Source: Nocardioides acrostichi | GTDB taxonomy: Bacteria; Actinomycetota; Actinomycetes; Propionibacteriales; Nocardioidaceae | Assembly (NCBI RefSeq): GCF_015319165.1 | Contig: NZ_JADIVZ010000001.1 | Coordinates: forward strand, 310,001-374,000 | DNA length: 64,000 nt | Direction of reading: 5' to 3' | In this document: positions 55,463-63,672 of the stretch, piece by piece | Position numbering within the stretch: position 1 is the first letter of the stretch | Layout: each line of letters opens with the position of its first letter | The notes under the pieces: generated by a model | Database searches by the model: none | Told to the model about the DNA's origin: nothing | The model's input: only the letters and a program-made list of their open reading frames with translations | Program-made: the position numbers and the translations under genes

Positions 55463-57070
55463 ATGTCGACCCTCGACCTGCACGGCGCCTTCCACGTCTA
55501 CGACACGACCCTGCGCGACGGCGCGCAGCAGGAGGGCCTCAACCTCTCGGTGACCGACAAGCTGTCGATCGCCCGGCACCTCGACGGACTGGGCGTGGGC
55601 TACATCGAGGGCGGCTGGCCCGGCGCCAACCCCAAGGACACCGAGTTCTTCCGCCGCGCCCGCGAGGAGCTCGATCTGCGACACGCCGAGCTCGCGGCAT
55701 TCGGGGCGACCCGCCGTGCCGGCGTCGCGGCAGCAGACGACCCGCTCGTCGCCGCGCTGCGCGACTCCGGCGCCTCGGTGGTCACGCTGGTGGCGAAGTC
55801 GCACGACCGGCACGTCGAGCTGGCCCTGCGCACCACGCTGGAGGAGAACCTCGCGATGGTGCGCGACACCGTGACGCACCTGCGCGCGGAGGGGCAGACG
55901 GTCTTCCTCGACGCCGAGCACTTCTTCGACGGCTACCGCGCCAACCGCGACTACGCCCTCGAGGTTCTTCGCGCCGCCTTCGAGGCGGGCGCCGAGGTGG
56001 CGGCGCTGTGCGACACCAACGGCGGCATGCTGCCCAGCTGGGTCGGCGACGTCGTGCTCGACGTGGTCGAGAGCACCGGCGGGCGCGTGGGCATCCACTG
56101 CCACAACGACACCGGCTGCGCCGTCGCCAACACGCTCTCGGCGGTCGACGCCGGCGCGACCCACGTGCAGGGCACGGTCAATGGGTACGGCGAGCGCACC
56201 GGCAACGCCGATCTCATCTCGGTGGTCGCCAACCTCGAGCTCAAGCTCGACCGGCAGGTGCTGCCTCAGGGGCTGCTCGCCGAGGCCACGCGCATCGCGC
56301 ACGCGGTCGCCGAGGTCACCAACGTGGCGCCCTCCTCGCGGCAGCCCTACGTCGGCACCTCGGCGTTCGCGCACAAGGCCGGCCTGCACGCCAGCGCGAT
56401 CAAGGTCGACCCGAACCTCTACCAGCACATGGACCCCCTCGGCGTCGGCAACGACATGCGGCTGCTGGTCTCCGACATGGCCGGCCGCGCGTCGATCGAG
56501 CTCAAGGGACGCGAGCTGGGCTTCGACCTCTCCGGCGACCGTGACCTGGTCACCCGCATCACCGAGCGGGTCAAGGTGTTGGAGAACCGCGGCTACACCT
56601 TCGAGGCCGCCGACGCCTCGTTCGAGCTGTTGCTCGTCGAGGAGGTCGAGGGGCACCGGCCCACCTACTTCGAGGTCGAGTCGTGGCGTGTCATCACCGA
56701 GACGGGCCCGGCCTCCTCGTTGCTGCCGGCCGGCGAGGCCGTCTCGGAGGCCACCGTGAAGCTCCGCGCCGGGGAGGTGCGCTACGTCGTCACGGGCGAG
56801 GGCAACGGCCCCGTCAACGCTCTCGACCAGGCGCTGCGGCAGGCCATCGGCCAGGCCTACCCGGAGGTCGCCAAGTTCGAGCTCACCGACTACAAGGTGC
56901 GCATCCTCGACCAGGGCCACGGCACCGACGCCATCACCCGAGTGCTCATCGAGACCTCCGACGGTGCGGGCTCCTGGGTGACCGTGGGTGTGGGTCACAA
57001 CGTCGTCGAGGCCTCGTGGCAGGCCCTCACCGACGCCATCACCTTCGGACTCCGCCGCCATCACCGCTGA
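55463..57070 (+). CDS. cimA: (R)-citramalate synthase
   Basis: 535 residues of the LeuA/CimA superfamily. The HMGL-like TIM barrel is [47 protein letters not shown] over residues ~13-60. The metal-site [18 protein letters not shown] follows. A C-terminal regulatory domain ([37 protein letters not shown]) ends it. It condenses pyruvate and acetyl-CoA to citramalate for 2-ketobutyrate and isoleucine. The Ile leader upstream and the [10 protein letters not shown] motif favour CimA over isopropylmalate synthase. The TGA stop is the first unit of repeat array 4. Confidence 0.92.
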   Translation: MSTLDLHGAFHVYDTTLRDGAQQEGLNLSVTDKLSIARHLDGLGVGYIEGGWPGANPKDTEFFRRAREELDLRHAELAAFGATRRAGVAAADDPLVAALRDSGASVVTLVAKSHDRHVELALRTTLEENLAMVRDTVTHLRAEGQTVFLDAEHFFDGYRANRDYALEVLRAAFEAGAEVAALCDTNGGMLPSWVGDVVLDVVESTGGRVGIHCHNDTGCAVANTLSAVDAGATHVQGTVNGYGERTGNADLISVVANLELKLDRQVLPQGLLAEATRIAHAVAEVTNVAPSSRQPYVGTSAFAHKAGLHASAIKVDPNLYQHMDPLGVGNDMRLLVSDMAGRASIELKGRELGFDLSGDRDLVTRITERVKVLENRGYTFEAADASFELLLVEEVEGHRPTYFEVESWRVITETGPASSLLPAGEAVSEATVKLRAGEVRYVVTGEGNGPVNALDQALRQAIGQAYPEVAKFELTDYKVRILDQGHGTDAITRVLIETSDGAGSWVTVGVGHNVVEASWQALTDAITFGLRRHHR

Positions 57071-57219
57071 CCTGCCGCCAGTTTTCCGCTGACCTGCCGC
57101 CAGTTTTCCGCTGACCCGTCGCTAGTTTTCACCTGACCTGCCGCCAGTTTTCACAGCTGCAAGGGCGGCAGGTCAGCTGTAAGTTGGCGACGGGTCACCT
57201 GGAAATGGGCGCCGGGTGA
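57068..57219. repeat. 22-bp tandem repeat array 4, inverted halves
   Basis: Forward units at 57068, 57090, 57112 and 57134; centre GCTGC; then reverse units near 57161 (truncated), 57176 and 57198. It lies between convergent cimA and tetR. It supplies the stop codons of both genes and the last residues of the TetR protein. Confidence 0.92.
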
Positions 57220-57805
57220 TGCGGCGGGCGAGGTCGACCCAGCCGTCGGCGACCCGGGGGATGTCGCGATCGTGGTGCACGAGGGCGTCGAGCACGGGGA
57301 TCTCCAGTGGCGCGAGGAGCGCGGTGGTGAGGAAGAGCAGGTCGCCCTCGACCTCGAGCTCGCGCAGCAGATGCTGCACGTGCATGGCCGTGAACGAGTA
57401 CGCCGCCAGTGAGCGCGCGCCCGAGCGCCCGGCGGCGCGGAGCAGATCCGCGTGCAGGAGGCGCTTCGCGACGAGGGTGCGGCCGAGAGCCTCGAGTCGC
57501 TCCCACGGCGGCGCACCCGGGCCGAGCGGGGGAGGCCCGCCGAGCACCTCGCCCTGCCATGCGGCCTCGGAGGTGTCGAGCAGGGCGGCCATCAGGCCCT
57601 CGCGGGAGCCGAAGCGCCGGAAGACCGTGCCCTTGCCCACGCCGGCCGCCTCGGCGACGGCCTCGGTGGTGACATCTGCCGCGCCTCGCTCCGCCACCAA
57701 CCGCCGGGCGGCGCACAGCAGGGCGTCGCGGTTGCGGGCCGCGTCCGCCCGCTCGCGCGGTGGCTCGCCCGCCAGTGGGAGGAGGGGCCGGTCGGACACG
57801 GGCAC
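57173..57805 (-). CDS. TetR-family regulator (FMN-reductase neighbour)
   Basis: 210 residues: N-terminal HTH (NRDALLCAARRLVAERGAADVTTEAVAEAAGVGKGTVFRRFGS, ~residues 24-66) and a helical C-terminal domain. It is divergent from a NADPH-dependent FMN reductase gene with a strong palindrome between them, so that gene is the likely target. The C-terminal PFPGDPSPTYS and the stop are repeat-derived (array 4). Confidence 0.85.
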   Translation of the reverse strand: MPVSDRPLLPLAGEPPRERADAARNRDALLCAARRLVAERGAADVTTEAVAEAAGVGKGTVFRRFGSREGLMAALLDTSEAAWQGEVLGGPPPLGPGAPPWERLEALGRTLVAKRLLHADLLRAAGRSGARSLAAYSFTAMHVQHLLRELEVEGDLLFLTTALLAPLEIPVLDALVHHDRDIPRVADGWVDLARRITRRPFPGDPSPTYS

Positions 57806-57840
57806 AGCCTAGAGAACAAGTCCGGTACGCGGATGGGAAT

Positions 57841-57864
57841 ACAAACGGACCCTGGTCCGGTTGT
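57841..57864. promoter_or_regulatory. Operator palindrome between tetR and the FMN reductase gene
   Basis: Arms ACAAACGGACC and GGTCCGGTTGT flank a CT centre and pair at 10 of 11 positions. Size and place, 36 bases from each start codon, match a TetR-type operator controlling both genes. Confidence 0.7.
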
Positions 57865-57899
57865 GCCGGCGAAGCGACCCCACGTCCTCAGGAGGATCC

Positions 57900-58457
57900 A
57901 TGAGCACCGTCCACGTGCCCGTCCACGTCGCCGTCCTCGTCGGCAGTCTGCGTGCCGACTCCCTCAACCGCCGTCTCGCCGAGACGCTGCGCGAGGCCGC
58001 CCCCGCCGGCGTCCAGCTCGACATCGTCGACGAGTTGGGGGAGATCCCCTTCTACAACGAGGATCTCGACACGCCCGCCTCGATACCGGCTGCTGCCGAG
58101 CGGCTGCGTGCGGCCATCGCATCGGCCGACCGCGTGCTCGCCGTGACGCCCGAGTACAACGGCAGCGTGCCGGCCGTGCTCAGCAACGCGCTTGACTGGC
58201 TCTCGCGCCCCTACGGCGCCGGCGCGATCGCGGGCAAGCCGTTCGGTGTCGTCGGTGCGACCCCCACGCCGTACGGCGGCCAGTGGGCGCACGGCGCCGC
58301 GGCCCGTTCGGCGGGTATCGCGGGCGCCAAGGTCGTCGAGGAGGTCACGGTGTCGCAGTCGGCCGTCGGGGTCGACGTGCTCACCGACGACGGGGTCCGC
58401 GACCGGCTCTTGGCCGCGCTGGCCCTCCTCGTGCGCACCGAGCCGACAGCGGCCTGA
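57900..58457 (+). CDS. NADPH-dependent FMN reductase-like flavoprotein
   Basis: 185 residues of the flavodoxin-like NAD(P)H-dependent reductase family: VAVLVGSLRADSLNRRLA (phosphate-binding loop), VTPEYNGSVPAVLSNALDWLSRP (the FMN/quinone-reductase mark) and KPFGVVGATPTPYGG. It reduces FMN, quinones or similar substrates. AGGAGG lies 4 bases before the ATG. Probably derepressed by the divergent TetR regulator. Confidence 0.87.
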   Translation: MSTVHVPVHVAVLVGSLRADSLNRRLAETLREAAPAGVQLDIVDELGEIPFYNEDLDTPASIPAAAERLRAAIASADRVLAVTPEYNGSVPAVLSNALDWLSRPYGAGAIAGKPFGVVGATPTPYGGQWAHGAAARSAGIAGAKVVEEVTVSQSAVGVDVLTDDGVRDRLLAALALLVRTEPTAA

Positions 58458-58470
58458 GCTCACCCGCGCC

Positions 58471-58476
58471 TATCCT
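58471..58476 (+). promoter_or_regulatory. -10 box for the 122-residue membrane protein
   Basis: TATCCT, 7 bases before the GTG at 58484. Confidence 0.55.
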
Positions 58477-58483
58477 GGCGCGG

Positions 58484-58852
58484 GTGACGACCATCCCATC
58501 GGGGCCTCCCGCACCGGCCCGGCCCGCCCGCGGCGCCGACATCGCCGTCACCGTCGTGTTCATCGTGCTGCTCGCCGGGCTGGGTCTGGTGGCGACGTTC
58601 ATGTCGCTCTTCTTGGGCATGGCATCCGACGGGTGCTTCCCCGACGACCCCTGCGACACGGGCCGGATGGGTGTCGGCATCGCCGTGGCCTTCCTCGCCC
58701 CCGGTGTCGCCTGGCTCGCCACGTCGATCTGGGCGATCGTGCGGATGGTGCGCGGTCGCCTGGCCTTCTGGGTACCCCTGCTCGCGCTACCGCTGTGGGC
58801 GGCGATCGCCGGTACCGGCGGTTGGCTGGTGTTCTCGAGCGTGCCCTCGTGA
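58484..58852 (+). CDS. Small membrane protein, three predicted helices
   Basis: 122 residues. A Pro-rich start, a first helix (IAVTVVFIVLLAGLGLVATFMSLFLGM), a short loop with two cysteines (GCFPDDPC), then two further helices (GVGIAVAFLAPGVAWLATSIWAIV; FWVPLLALPLWAAIAGTGGWLVF). The cysteine pair could form a disulfide outside the cell. I do not recognise the family. Confidence 0.65.
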   Translation: MTTIPSGPPAPARPARGADIAVTVVFIVLLAGLGLVATFMSLFLGMASDGCFPDDPCDTGRMGVGIAVAFLAPGVAWLATSIWAIVRMVRGRLAFWVPLLALPLWAAIAGTGGWLVFSSVPS

Positions 58853-58856
58853 GCAG

Positions 58857-58862
58857 TAGCCT
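58857..58862 (+). promoter_or_regulatory. -10 box for the amidase
   Basis: TAGCCT, 6 bases before the ATG at 58869. Confidence 0.6.
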
Positions 58863-58868
58863 CGGCCC

Positions 58869-60266
58869 ATGGCCGAGCTGCACGACCTGACCGCGCTCGA
58901 GCAGGGGGCGCTGATCGCCCGAGGTGAGGTGTCGAGCGCCGAGCTCGTCGATCACTACCTCGACCGGGTCGCCCGACTCGACGACGTCGGCGCGTTCGTC
59001 ACCGTGACCGCGGACGCCGCGCGCGCGATCGCGCACGAGGCGCGTCGTCCAGACGACGCGGGGCCGCTGTGGGGTGTGCCGAGCGCGATCAAGGATCTCA
59101 ACGCCACCGCGGGGGTGCGCACGACGTTCGGTTCGGCGGCCTACGACGACTTCGTGCCGGAGACGTCCGACGGGGTCGTGACCTCTTTGGAGTCGGCCGG
59201 ACTGGTCAGCCTGGGCAAGACCGCGACGCCGGAGTTCGGGTCGCCCTGCTACACCGAGCCCGAGGGCCGCCCGCCCGCCGTGACCCCGTGGGACCGCACC
59301 CGGATGGCCGGTGGCTCCTCGGGCGGCGCCGGCGCCGCGGTGTCGGCCGGCCTGGTGCCGCTGGCCCAGGGGTCGGACGGAGGTGGGTCGATCCGCATCC
59401 CGGCCTCGTGCTGTGGCCTGGTCGGGTTCAAACCCTCGCGAGGACGCATCAGTGGTTGGCCGATGTACGGCGACCCCGTGGGGCTCGCCACGGCGGGGCC
59501 GATCGCCCGCACGGTGCGCGACGCCGCCGCGCTGCTCGACGTGCTGGCGGTGCGGCGTCCGGGGGATCCGTTCTTCGCCCCGCCCGAGTCCGACGGCTTC
59601 CTGGCCGCCTGCGACCGCGAGCCGGGACGGCTGCGCATCGCGCGGTTCGCCGAGCCGGTCATCACCGACGCGCCGGTCGACGCCGAGGTGCTCGCCGCCT
59701 ACGAGTCGGCCTCTGGGCTGTTGGAGTCGCTGGGGCACGAGGTCGTCGACGTCCCCGTGCCCATGCGGCGCGAGGCGGTGCCCACGTTCGAGACCTGCTG
59801 GGCCGTGCTGACGGCGCTCTCGCCGGTGCCCGAGGGGCGCGAGGGGCTCGTCCGTCCGTTGACGGCGTGGCTCTCCGAGCGGGGGCGGGCGGTGACCGGC
59901 CCCGAGCTCGGTCTCGCCATCGGTGCGATGCGCCGCTTCGCGGCCGAGGCCATGACCACCCTGGCGGCGTACGACGCCGTGTTGACGCCGACGCTCGCGA
60001 CGCCGCCGCTCCCGGTCGGGGCGATCCGCGACGACGCCGACCCAGCCCGCGACTTCGAGAACCAGAAGCGGTTCACGCCCTACACCTCGGCCTGGAACGT
60101 CACCGGCATGCCGGCGGTCTCGCTGCCGTTGCACTGGACGCCCGACGGGCTCCCCCTCGGCGTCATGCTCGCGGGTCGCCCGGCCGCGGACGCCGCGCTG
60201 CTCGCCCTCGCCGCGCAGGTCGAGGCGGCAAAGCCGTGGCACGACCGTCGGCCACCGGGCTGGTGA
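58869..60266 (+). CDS. Amidase-signature enzyme
   Basis: 465 residues. The Lys-Ser-Ser triad appears in AIKDLNATAG, GGSSGGAGAAVSAG and GSDGGGSIRIPASCCGLVGFKPSRGR, the amidase-signature region. It hydrolyses an amide such as a nitrile-derived or carboxylic amide; the substrate is unknown. Not part of GatCAB, which is complete elsewhere in the window. The SDR gene follows with its own promoter. Confidence 0.9.
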   Translation: MAELHDLTALEQGALIARGEVSSAELVDHYLDRVARLDDVGAFVTVTADAARAIAHEARRPDDAGPLWGVPSAIKDLNATAGVRTTFGSAAYDDFVPETSDGVVTSLESAGLVSLGKTATPEFGSPCYTEPEGRPPAVTPWDRTRMAGGSSGGAGAAVSAGLVPLAQGSDGGGSIRIPASCCGLVGFKPSRGRISGWPMYGDPVGLATAGPIARTVRDAAALLDVLAVRRPGDPFFAPPESDGFLAACDREPGRLRIARFAEPVITDAPVDAEVLAAYESASGLLESLGHEVVDVPVPMRREAVPTFETCWAVLTALSPVPEGREGLVRPLTAWLSERGRAVTGPELGLAIGAMRRFAAEAMTTLAAYDAVLTPTLATPPLPVGAIRDDADPARDFENQKRFTPYTSAWNVTGMPAVSLPLHWTPDGLPLGVMLAGRPAADAALLALAAQVEAAKPWHDRRPPGW

Positions 60267-60286
60267 CGAGACGGCCCCGACGGCAC

Positions 60287-60292
60287 TAGCGT
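60287..60292 (+). promoter_or_regulatory. -10 box for the SDR gene
   Basis: TAGCGT, 8 bases before the ATG at 60301. Confidence 0.5.
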
Positions 60293-60300
60293 CGTCTCGC

Positions 60301-61230
60301 ATGAGCTGGAGCACCGCCGACATCCCGGACCTCACCGGCCGCACTGCCGTCGTGACCGGAGCCAACGGGGGCCTGGGGCTGGCCTCGACCCGGGCGTTGG
60401 CCGCCGCAGGAGCGCACGTCGTGATGGCCGCCCGCAACCCGCAGAAGGCGGCGGACGCCGAGAGCGACGTCCGGCTCAGCGTGCCGGCGGCGTCCCTCGA
60501 GGTGGTGCCGCTCGACCTCTCCGACCTCTCGTCGGTCGAGTCGGCGGCCGCGAGGATCCTCCAGACCTGTGAGCGCATCGACGTCCTCATGCTGAACGCA
60601 GGCGTCATGGCCAGTCCGCAGGAGACGACGGTCGACGGCTTCGATCGTCAGCTCGGCACCAACGTGCTCGGCCACTGGGCCCTGCTCGCGCGGTTGCTGC
60701 CGCTCGTGGTCGGCACGGCCGGTGCTCGGGTCGTGACGTTGAGCAGCATCGCCCAGCACCAGGGCCGTCCGCTCGACGTGGCCGACCCGCACCAGCGCGA
60801 CGGCTACGACGCCTGGGCGATGTACGGCAACACCAAGCTGGCGATGCGACACCTCGGGGTGGGTCTCGACGCGCGGTTCCGCGAGGCGGGTCTCGACGCG
60901 CGCGCCGTGGTGGCGCACCCGGGCCTGACGAACTCCGAGCTCCAGGCGACCACGGCCGAGCTGGGCGGTGGCGGCTGGCGTGGCCCGTTCTTCCAGCAGG
61001 TGACCGAGCGGGTGGGCATGAGCGTGCCTCGTGGAGCGCTGAGTCAGCTGCGCGCCGCGACGGACCCGTCGGTGCGCGGCGGCACCATGGTGGGGCCGCG
61101 GTTCGGCATGGCGGGTTCACCCGTGGTGCACGCGCTGGTGCGTCGCGGGTCGGACGGCGCGGTGGCGCGGCTGTGGGAGGTCTGCGAGCGCGAGACGGGG
61201 CTCGCGGTGGAGGTGCGGCCGGCGTCCTGA
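60301..61230 (+). CDS. Short-chain dehydrogenase/reductase (SDR)
   Basis: 309 residues, resembling protochlorophyllide-reductase-like/WW-domain oxidoreductase SDRs. Nucleotide-binding VVTGANGGLGLASTRAL, LMLNAGVMA (NNAG position), catalytic Ser in VVTLSSIAQHQG and YGNTKLAMRHL (YxxxK). It uses NAD(P)H on an unknown alcohol or ketone. Confidence 0.88.
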   Translation: MSWSTADIPDLTGRTAVVTGANGGLGLASTRALAAAGAHVVMAARNPQKAADAESDVRLSVPAASLEVVPLDLSDLSSVESAAARILQTCERIDVLMLNAGVMASPQETTVDGFDRQLGTNVLGHWALLARLLPLVVGTAGARVVTLSSIAQHQGRPLDVADPHQRDGYDAWAMYGNTKLAMRHLGVGLDARFREAGLDARAVVAHPGLTNSELQATTAELGGGGWRGPFFQQVTERVGMSVPRGALSQLRAATDPSVRGGTMVGPRFGMAGSPVVHALVRRGSDGAVARLWEVCERETGLAVEVRPAS

Positions 61231-61248
61231 CCAGGATCGGGTGCTGGG

Positions 61249-61554
61249 TCAGGGTGCGAGGTGCCAGGCGGCCCGGAACTCGGCCGGCTCCATGGCGGCG
61301 AGGTCGTCGCGCAGCGATTCCAGGGTGAGTGCGGCCGCCTCGGCCGTCGGGACGTCCAGCCGCAGCACCTCCAGGCCGCTGACGCGCTCGCGCACCACGA
61401 CACTGCCGACCCGCGTGAGCTCCATCAGGCCGCCGCTGGCCGCGCACCAGAGGTCGAGCGCCGTCACGAGTACCCGGGTCAGGCCGGTGCGCCGGCGCGG
61501 TACCAGGGCGACGTCGTACACCTCGTCGGCGTCGGGATCGAGGGTGGCCAGCAC
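61249..61554 (-). CDS. Hypothetical protein, 101 residues
   Basis: MLATLDPDADEVYDVALVPR at the start. One Cys (LWCAASGG) and an alpha/beta-looking composition, no signal peptide or membrane segment. GTG start, with a weak CAGCAT box 6 bases upstream. I do not recognise the family. Confidence 0.55.
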   Translation of the reverse strand: MLATLDPDADEVYDVALVPRRRTGLTRVLVTALDLWCAASGGLMELTRVGSVVVRERVSGLEVLRLDVPTAEAAALTLESLRDDLAAMEPAEFRAAWHLAP

Positions 61555-61656
61555 GGGTCCATGCTGTCACTGCCCGCTCGCCGGCGGGAGTGGTGAGTCG
61601 CCAATCGAAGGACGAACTCGGAGCATTGCTGGCTCATGGCCCTTCGCCAGGGTGAG

Positions 61657-62286
61657 TCAGTCGATGTCGGCCAGGCCCCGGGCGGCGAGCGCATCGCCGG
61701 TCTCGTGGGCGCGGGCGACCACGCGGATCACGAGCGGGGTGAGGAAGGCGCGCGGGTGGCGGCCGAGTCCGCGGGCGCGGGCCGCGTCGCGGGTCTCCAG
61801 CGCCAGGGCGAGTGTCCCGGGCAGGGCTGCGATGGCGAGCGAGAACGTGAGTGCGACGCGTTCGGGACGTACTCCGACGGCGCGCAGTGGGCGCAGCCAC
61901 CGCACGAAGGCGTCGAGCATGGCGTTGACGGCCGTCGTCGCGCTGACGACGGTCGCGGCCAGGGCGAGAGCGAGCAGGTCCAGGGCGGTCTCGGCGGCCG
62001 CCGACGGGCCGTAGAAGACCCACTGGAGCGTGCCGAGCGCGACCACCATCACCAGCAGTGGGCGCAGCGCGCGCAGCGATGCTCGCAGGCCGAGCCCACC
62101 CACCAGGCAGGCGACGACCGCCAGAGCCAGCATGGCCCCGCCGACCGCGAGCCCGAGCGTGGCGCCTCGCACCACGACGACCACGAGGCTGAACGCGACG
62201 AGCCCGCCCACCTTGACGCCGACCCGCGCGTGGTGCAGCACGGAGTCGCCGGGTCGGTAGACGGCGAGGAACGACGGCTGGCTCAT
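61657..62286 (-). CDS. bioN: Biotin ECF transporter transmembrane component BioN
   Basis: 209 residues of EcfT type with four to five helices and two coupling motifs containing ARG (RDAARARGLGRHPRAF and DALAARGLADID at the very end). It is downstream of bioM and bioY on the same strand, forming a dedicated biotin importer. ATG at 62286; the longer frame upstream overlaps bioM. Confidence 0.85.
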   Translation of the reverse strand: MSQPSFLAVYRPGDSVLHHARVGVKVGGLVAFSLVVVVVRGATLGLAVGGAMLALAVVACLVGGLGLRASLRALRPLLVMVVALGTLQWVFYGPSAAAETALDLLALALAATVVSATTAVNAMLDAFVRWLRPLRAVGVRPERVALTFSLAIAALPGTLALALETRDAARARGLGRHPRAFLTPLVIRVVARAHETGDALAARGLADID

Positions 62287-62290
62287 GCGC

Positions 62291-62998
62291 TCACCCGGTC
62301 GCCACCGAGGCCACGTAGTGCTCGACGGCATCGTCGGCGGACCCGTCGAAGGCGATGGCGCCGTCCGCCACGACGAGCCCGCGCTCGCAGCGGCGGGCCA
62401 GGTCGAGGTCGTGCGTGAGCAGCACGAGCTGTTGGGAGAGGCCCATGAGGACGTCGCCGACCCGGCGTGAGTTGGCGAGGTCGAGCAGGGTGGTGGGCTC
62501 GTCGGCGACCAGGACCGACGGGTCGGTGGCGAGCACGCCCGCCAGTGCGACGAGCTGGCGTTGCCCACCCGAGAGCGTGTGCACGGAGTCGTCGGCGTGG
62601 CCGGCGAGACCGAAGGAGTCGAGCACCTCCATGGCGCGCCGGTGCCGTGCGCGAGCGTCGCGCACGGAGCGGCGCAGCGACAGCTCGACGTCCTCGACGC
62701 AGGTGGCCATCACGAGCTGTGCGGCAGGGTCGGTGAAGCAGAAGCCGACCTGACGGCGCACGCGCGAGGTGTGGCGGGCGACGTCGAGGCCGTCGACGAC
62801 GACCCGGCCCGTCGTCGGGGTGACGAGCCCGTTGAGCAGTCGAGCGAGGGTCGACTTGCCGGACCCGTTCGCCCCGATCACGGCGACTCGCCGCTCGGTG
62901 AGGGTCAGCGTCGTCGGGCGCAGGATGGTGCGGGAGGAGCCGCGGGCGTCACCGTGCTCGACGGTGACGCCCGCGGCGTCCAGCTCGATGGTCGGCAA
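62291..62998 (-). CDS. bioM: Biotin ECF transporter ATPase BioM
   Basis: 235 residues with one ABC domain: Walker A GANGSGKST, signature LSGGQRQLVALAGVL and Walker B VLVADEPTTLLDL. TTG at 62998, four bases after the bioY stop, is the most likely start because it gives the usual N-terminus; the ribosome-binding site is poor. Its stop lies four bases before bioN. Confidence 0.85.
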   Translation of the reverse strand: MPTIELDAAGVTVEHGDARGSSRTILRPTTLTLTERRVAVIGANGSGKSTLARLLNGLVTPTTGRVVVDGLDVARHTSRVRRQVGFCFTDPAAQLVMATCVEDVELSLRRSVRDARARHRRAMEVLDSFGLAGHADDSVHTLSGGQRQLVALAGVLATDPSVLVADEPTTLLDLANSRRVGDVLMGLSQQLVLLTHDLDLARRCERGLVVADGAIAFDGSADDAVEHYVASVATG

Positions 62999-63002
62999 GC
63001 GC

Positions 63003-63599
63003 TCAGCGGCGCGAGAGCAGCCGCGGGAACGCGCGGTGCACCTCGGCGGCCACGATCGCGACCAGCAGATCCTTGGCGACATCGACGAACCAGAAGGGCG
63101 CGTCGTAGGCGGCCGCGGTGGCCCAGCCGACGCCGAAGTACAGCTTCATGCCGACGATGCCGCAGGCGTGGTTGAGCACCATGCCCGCGACAGCGGCGAG
63201 GAACACGGCCCAGGCGCGCGTGCGTCGGGCGCCGACCGCGGCGACCACGAGACCGGTGAGGGCGGCCGCGAACGGGAAGCTGATCAGGTAGCCCGCCGAG
63301 GAGCTGGTGAACGGGGCCAGGCCGCCGGAGTGACCCGCGAAGACGGGCAGGCCCACGGCACCGATGCCGAGGTAGAGCGCCCCGGCGAGGAACCCGCGGG
63401 TGGGGCCGAGCACCGCGCCGGTGAGCAGCACGCCGAAGGTCTGGAGCGTGATGTCGACGGCCCCGCCGCCCACCGGTATGCCGCCGACCACCGAGCACGC
63501 GGCGATGAGTGCCGCGAAGGCGGCGACGAGGGCGAGGTCGGTGGGCGAGAACCCGGGGCGCGAGGAGGGTGCGGTCTCGCTGGGCGCGGTCATGGTCAT
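63003..63599 (-). CDS. bioY: Biotin transporter S component BioY
   Basis: 198 residues with six helices. The BioY core GPTRGFLAGALYLGIGAVGLPVFAGHSGGLAPFTSSSAGYLISFPFAAALTG (~residues 74-125) and LNHACGIVGMKLYFGVGW identify it. It binds biotin; energy comes from BioM and BioN. AAGGA lies 8 bases before the ATG at 63599. A BioQ-type operator overlaps its promoter. Confidence 0.94.
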   Translation of the reverse strand: MTMTAPSETAPSSRPGFSPTDLALVAAFAALIAACSVVGGIPVGGGAVDITLQTFGVLLTGAVLGPTRGFLAGALYLGIGAVGLPVFAGHSGGLAPFTSSSAGYLISFPFAAALTGLVVAAVGARRTRAWAVFLAAVAGMVLNHACGIVGMKLYFGVGWATAAAYDAPFWFVDVAKDLLVAIVAAEVHRAFPRLLSRR

Positions 63600-63627
63600 C
63601 AGTCGTCCTTCTCGAAGCGCAGTCACC

Positions 63628-63640
63628 TGAACGGTGTTCA
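63628..63640. promoter_or_regulatory. BioQ-type operator
   Basis: TGAAC-GGT-GTTCA is a perfect inverted repeat (one more C/G pair on each side) between bioY and a TetR-type regulator. It touches the bioY -10 box (TATCCT on the minus strand, 63645-63640), so binding would block bioYMN. It matches the TGAAC-N3-GTT(A/C) pattern known for BioQ of corynebacteria. Confidence 0.75.
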
Positions 63641-63659
63641 GGATAGAGCCATCCCCGGC

Positions 63660-63665
63660 TAGGGT
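63660..63665 (+). promoter_or_regulatory. -10 box for the BioQ-like regulator
   Basis: TAGGGT, 7 bases before the GTG at 63673. Confidence 0.55.
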
Positions 63666-63672
63666 GACCACC

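Noticed and set aside
55463..57070. Isopropylmalate synthase (leuA) instead of cimA
   Set aside because: The [10 protein letters not shown] motif, the length and the Ile-codon leader fit citramalate synthase.
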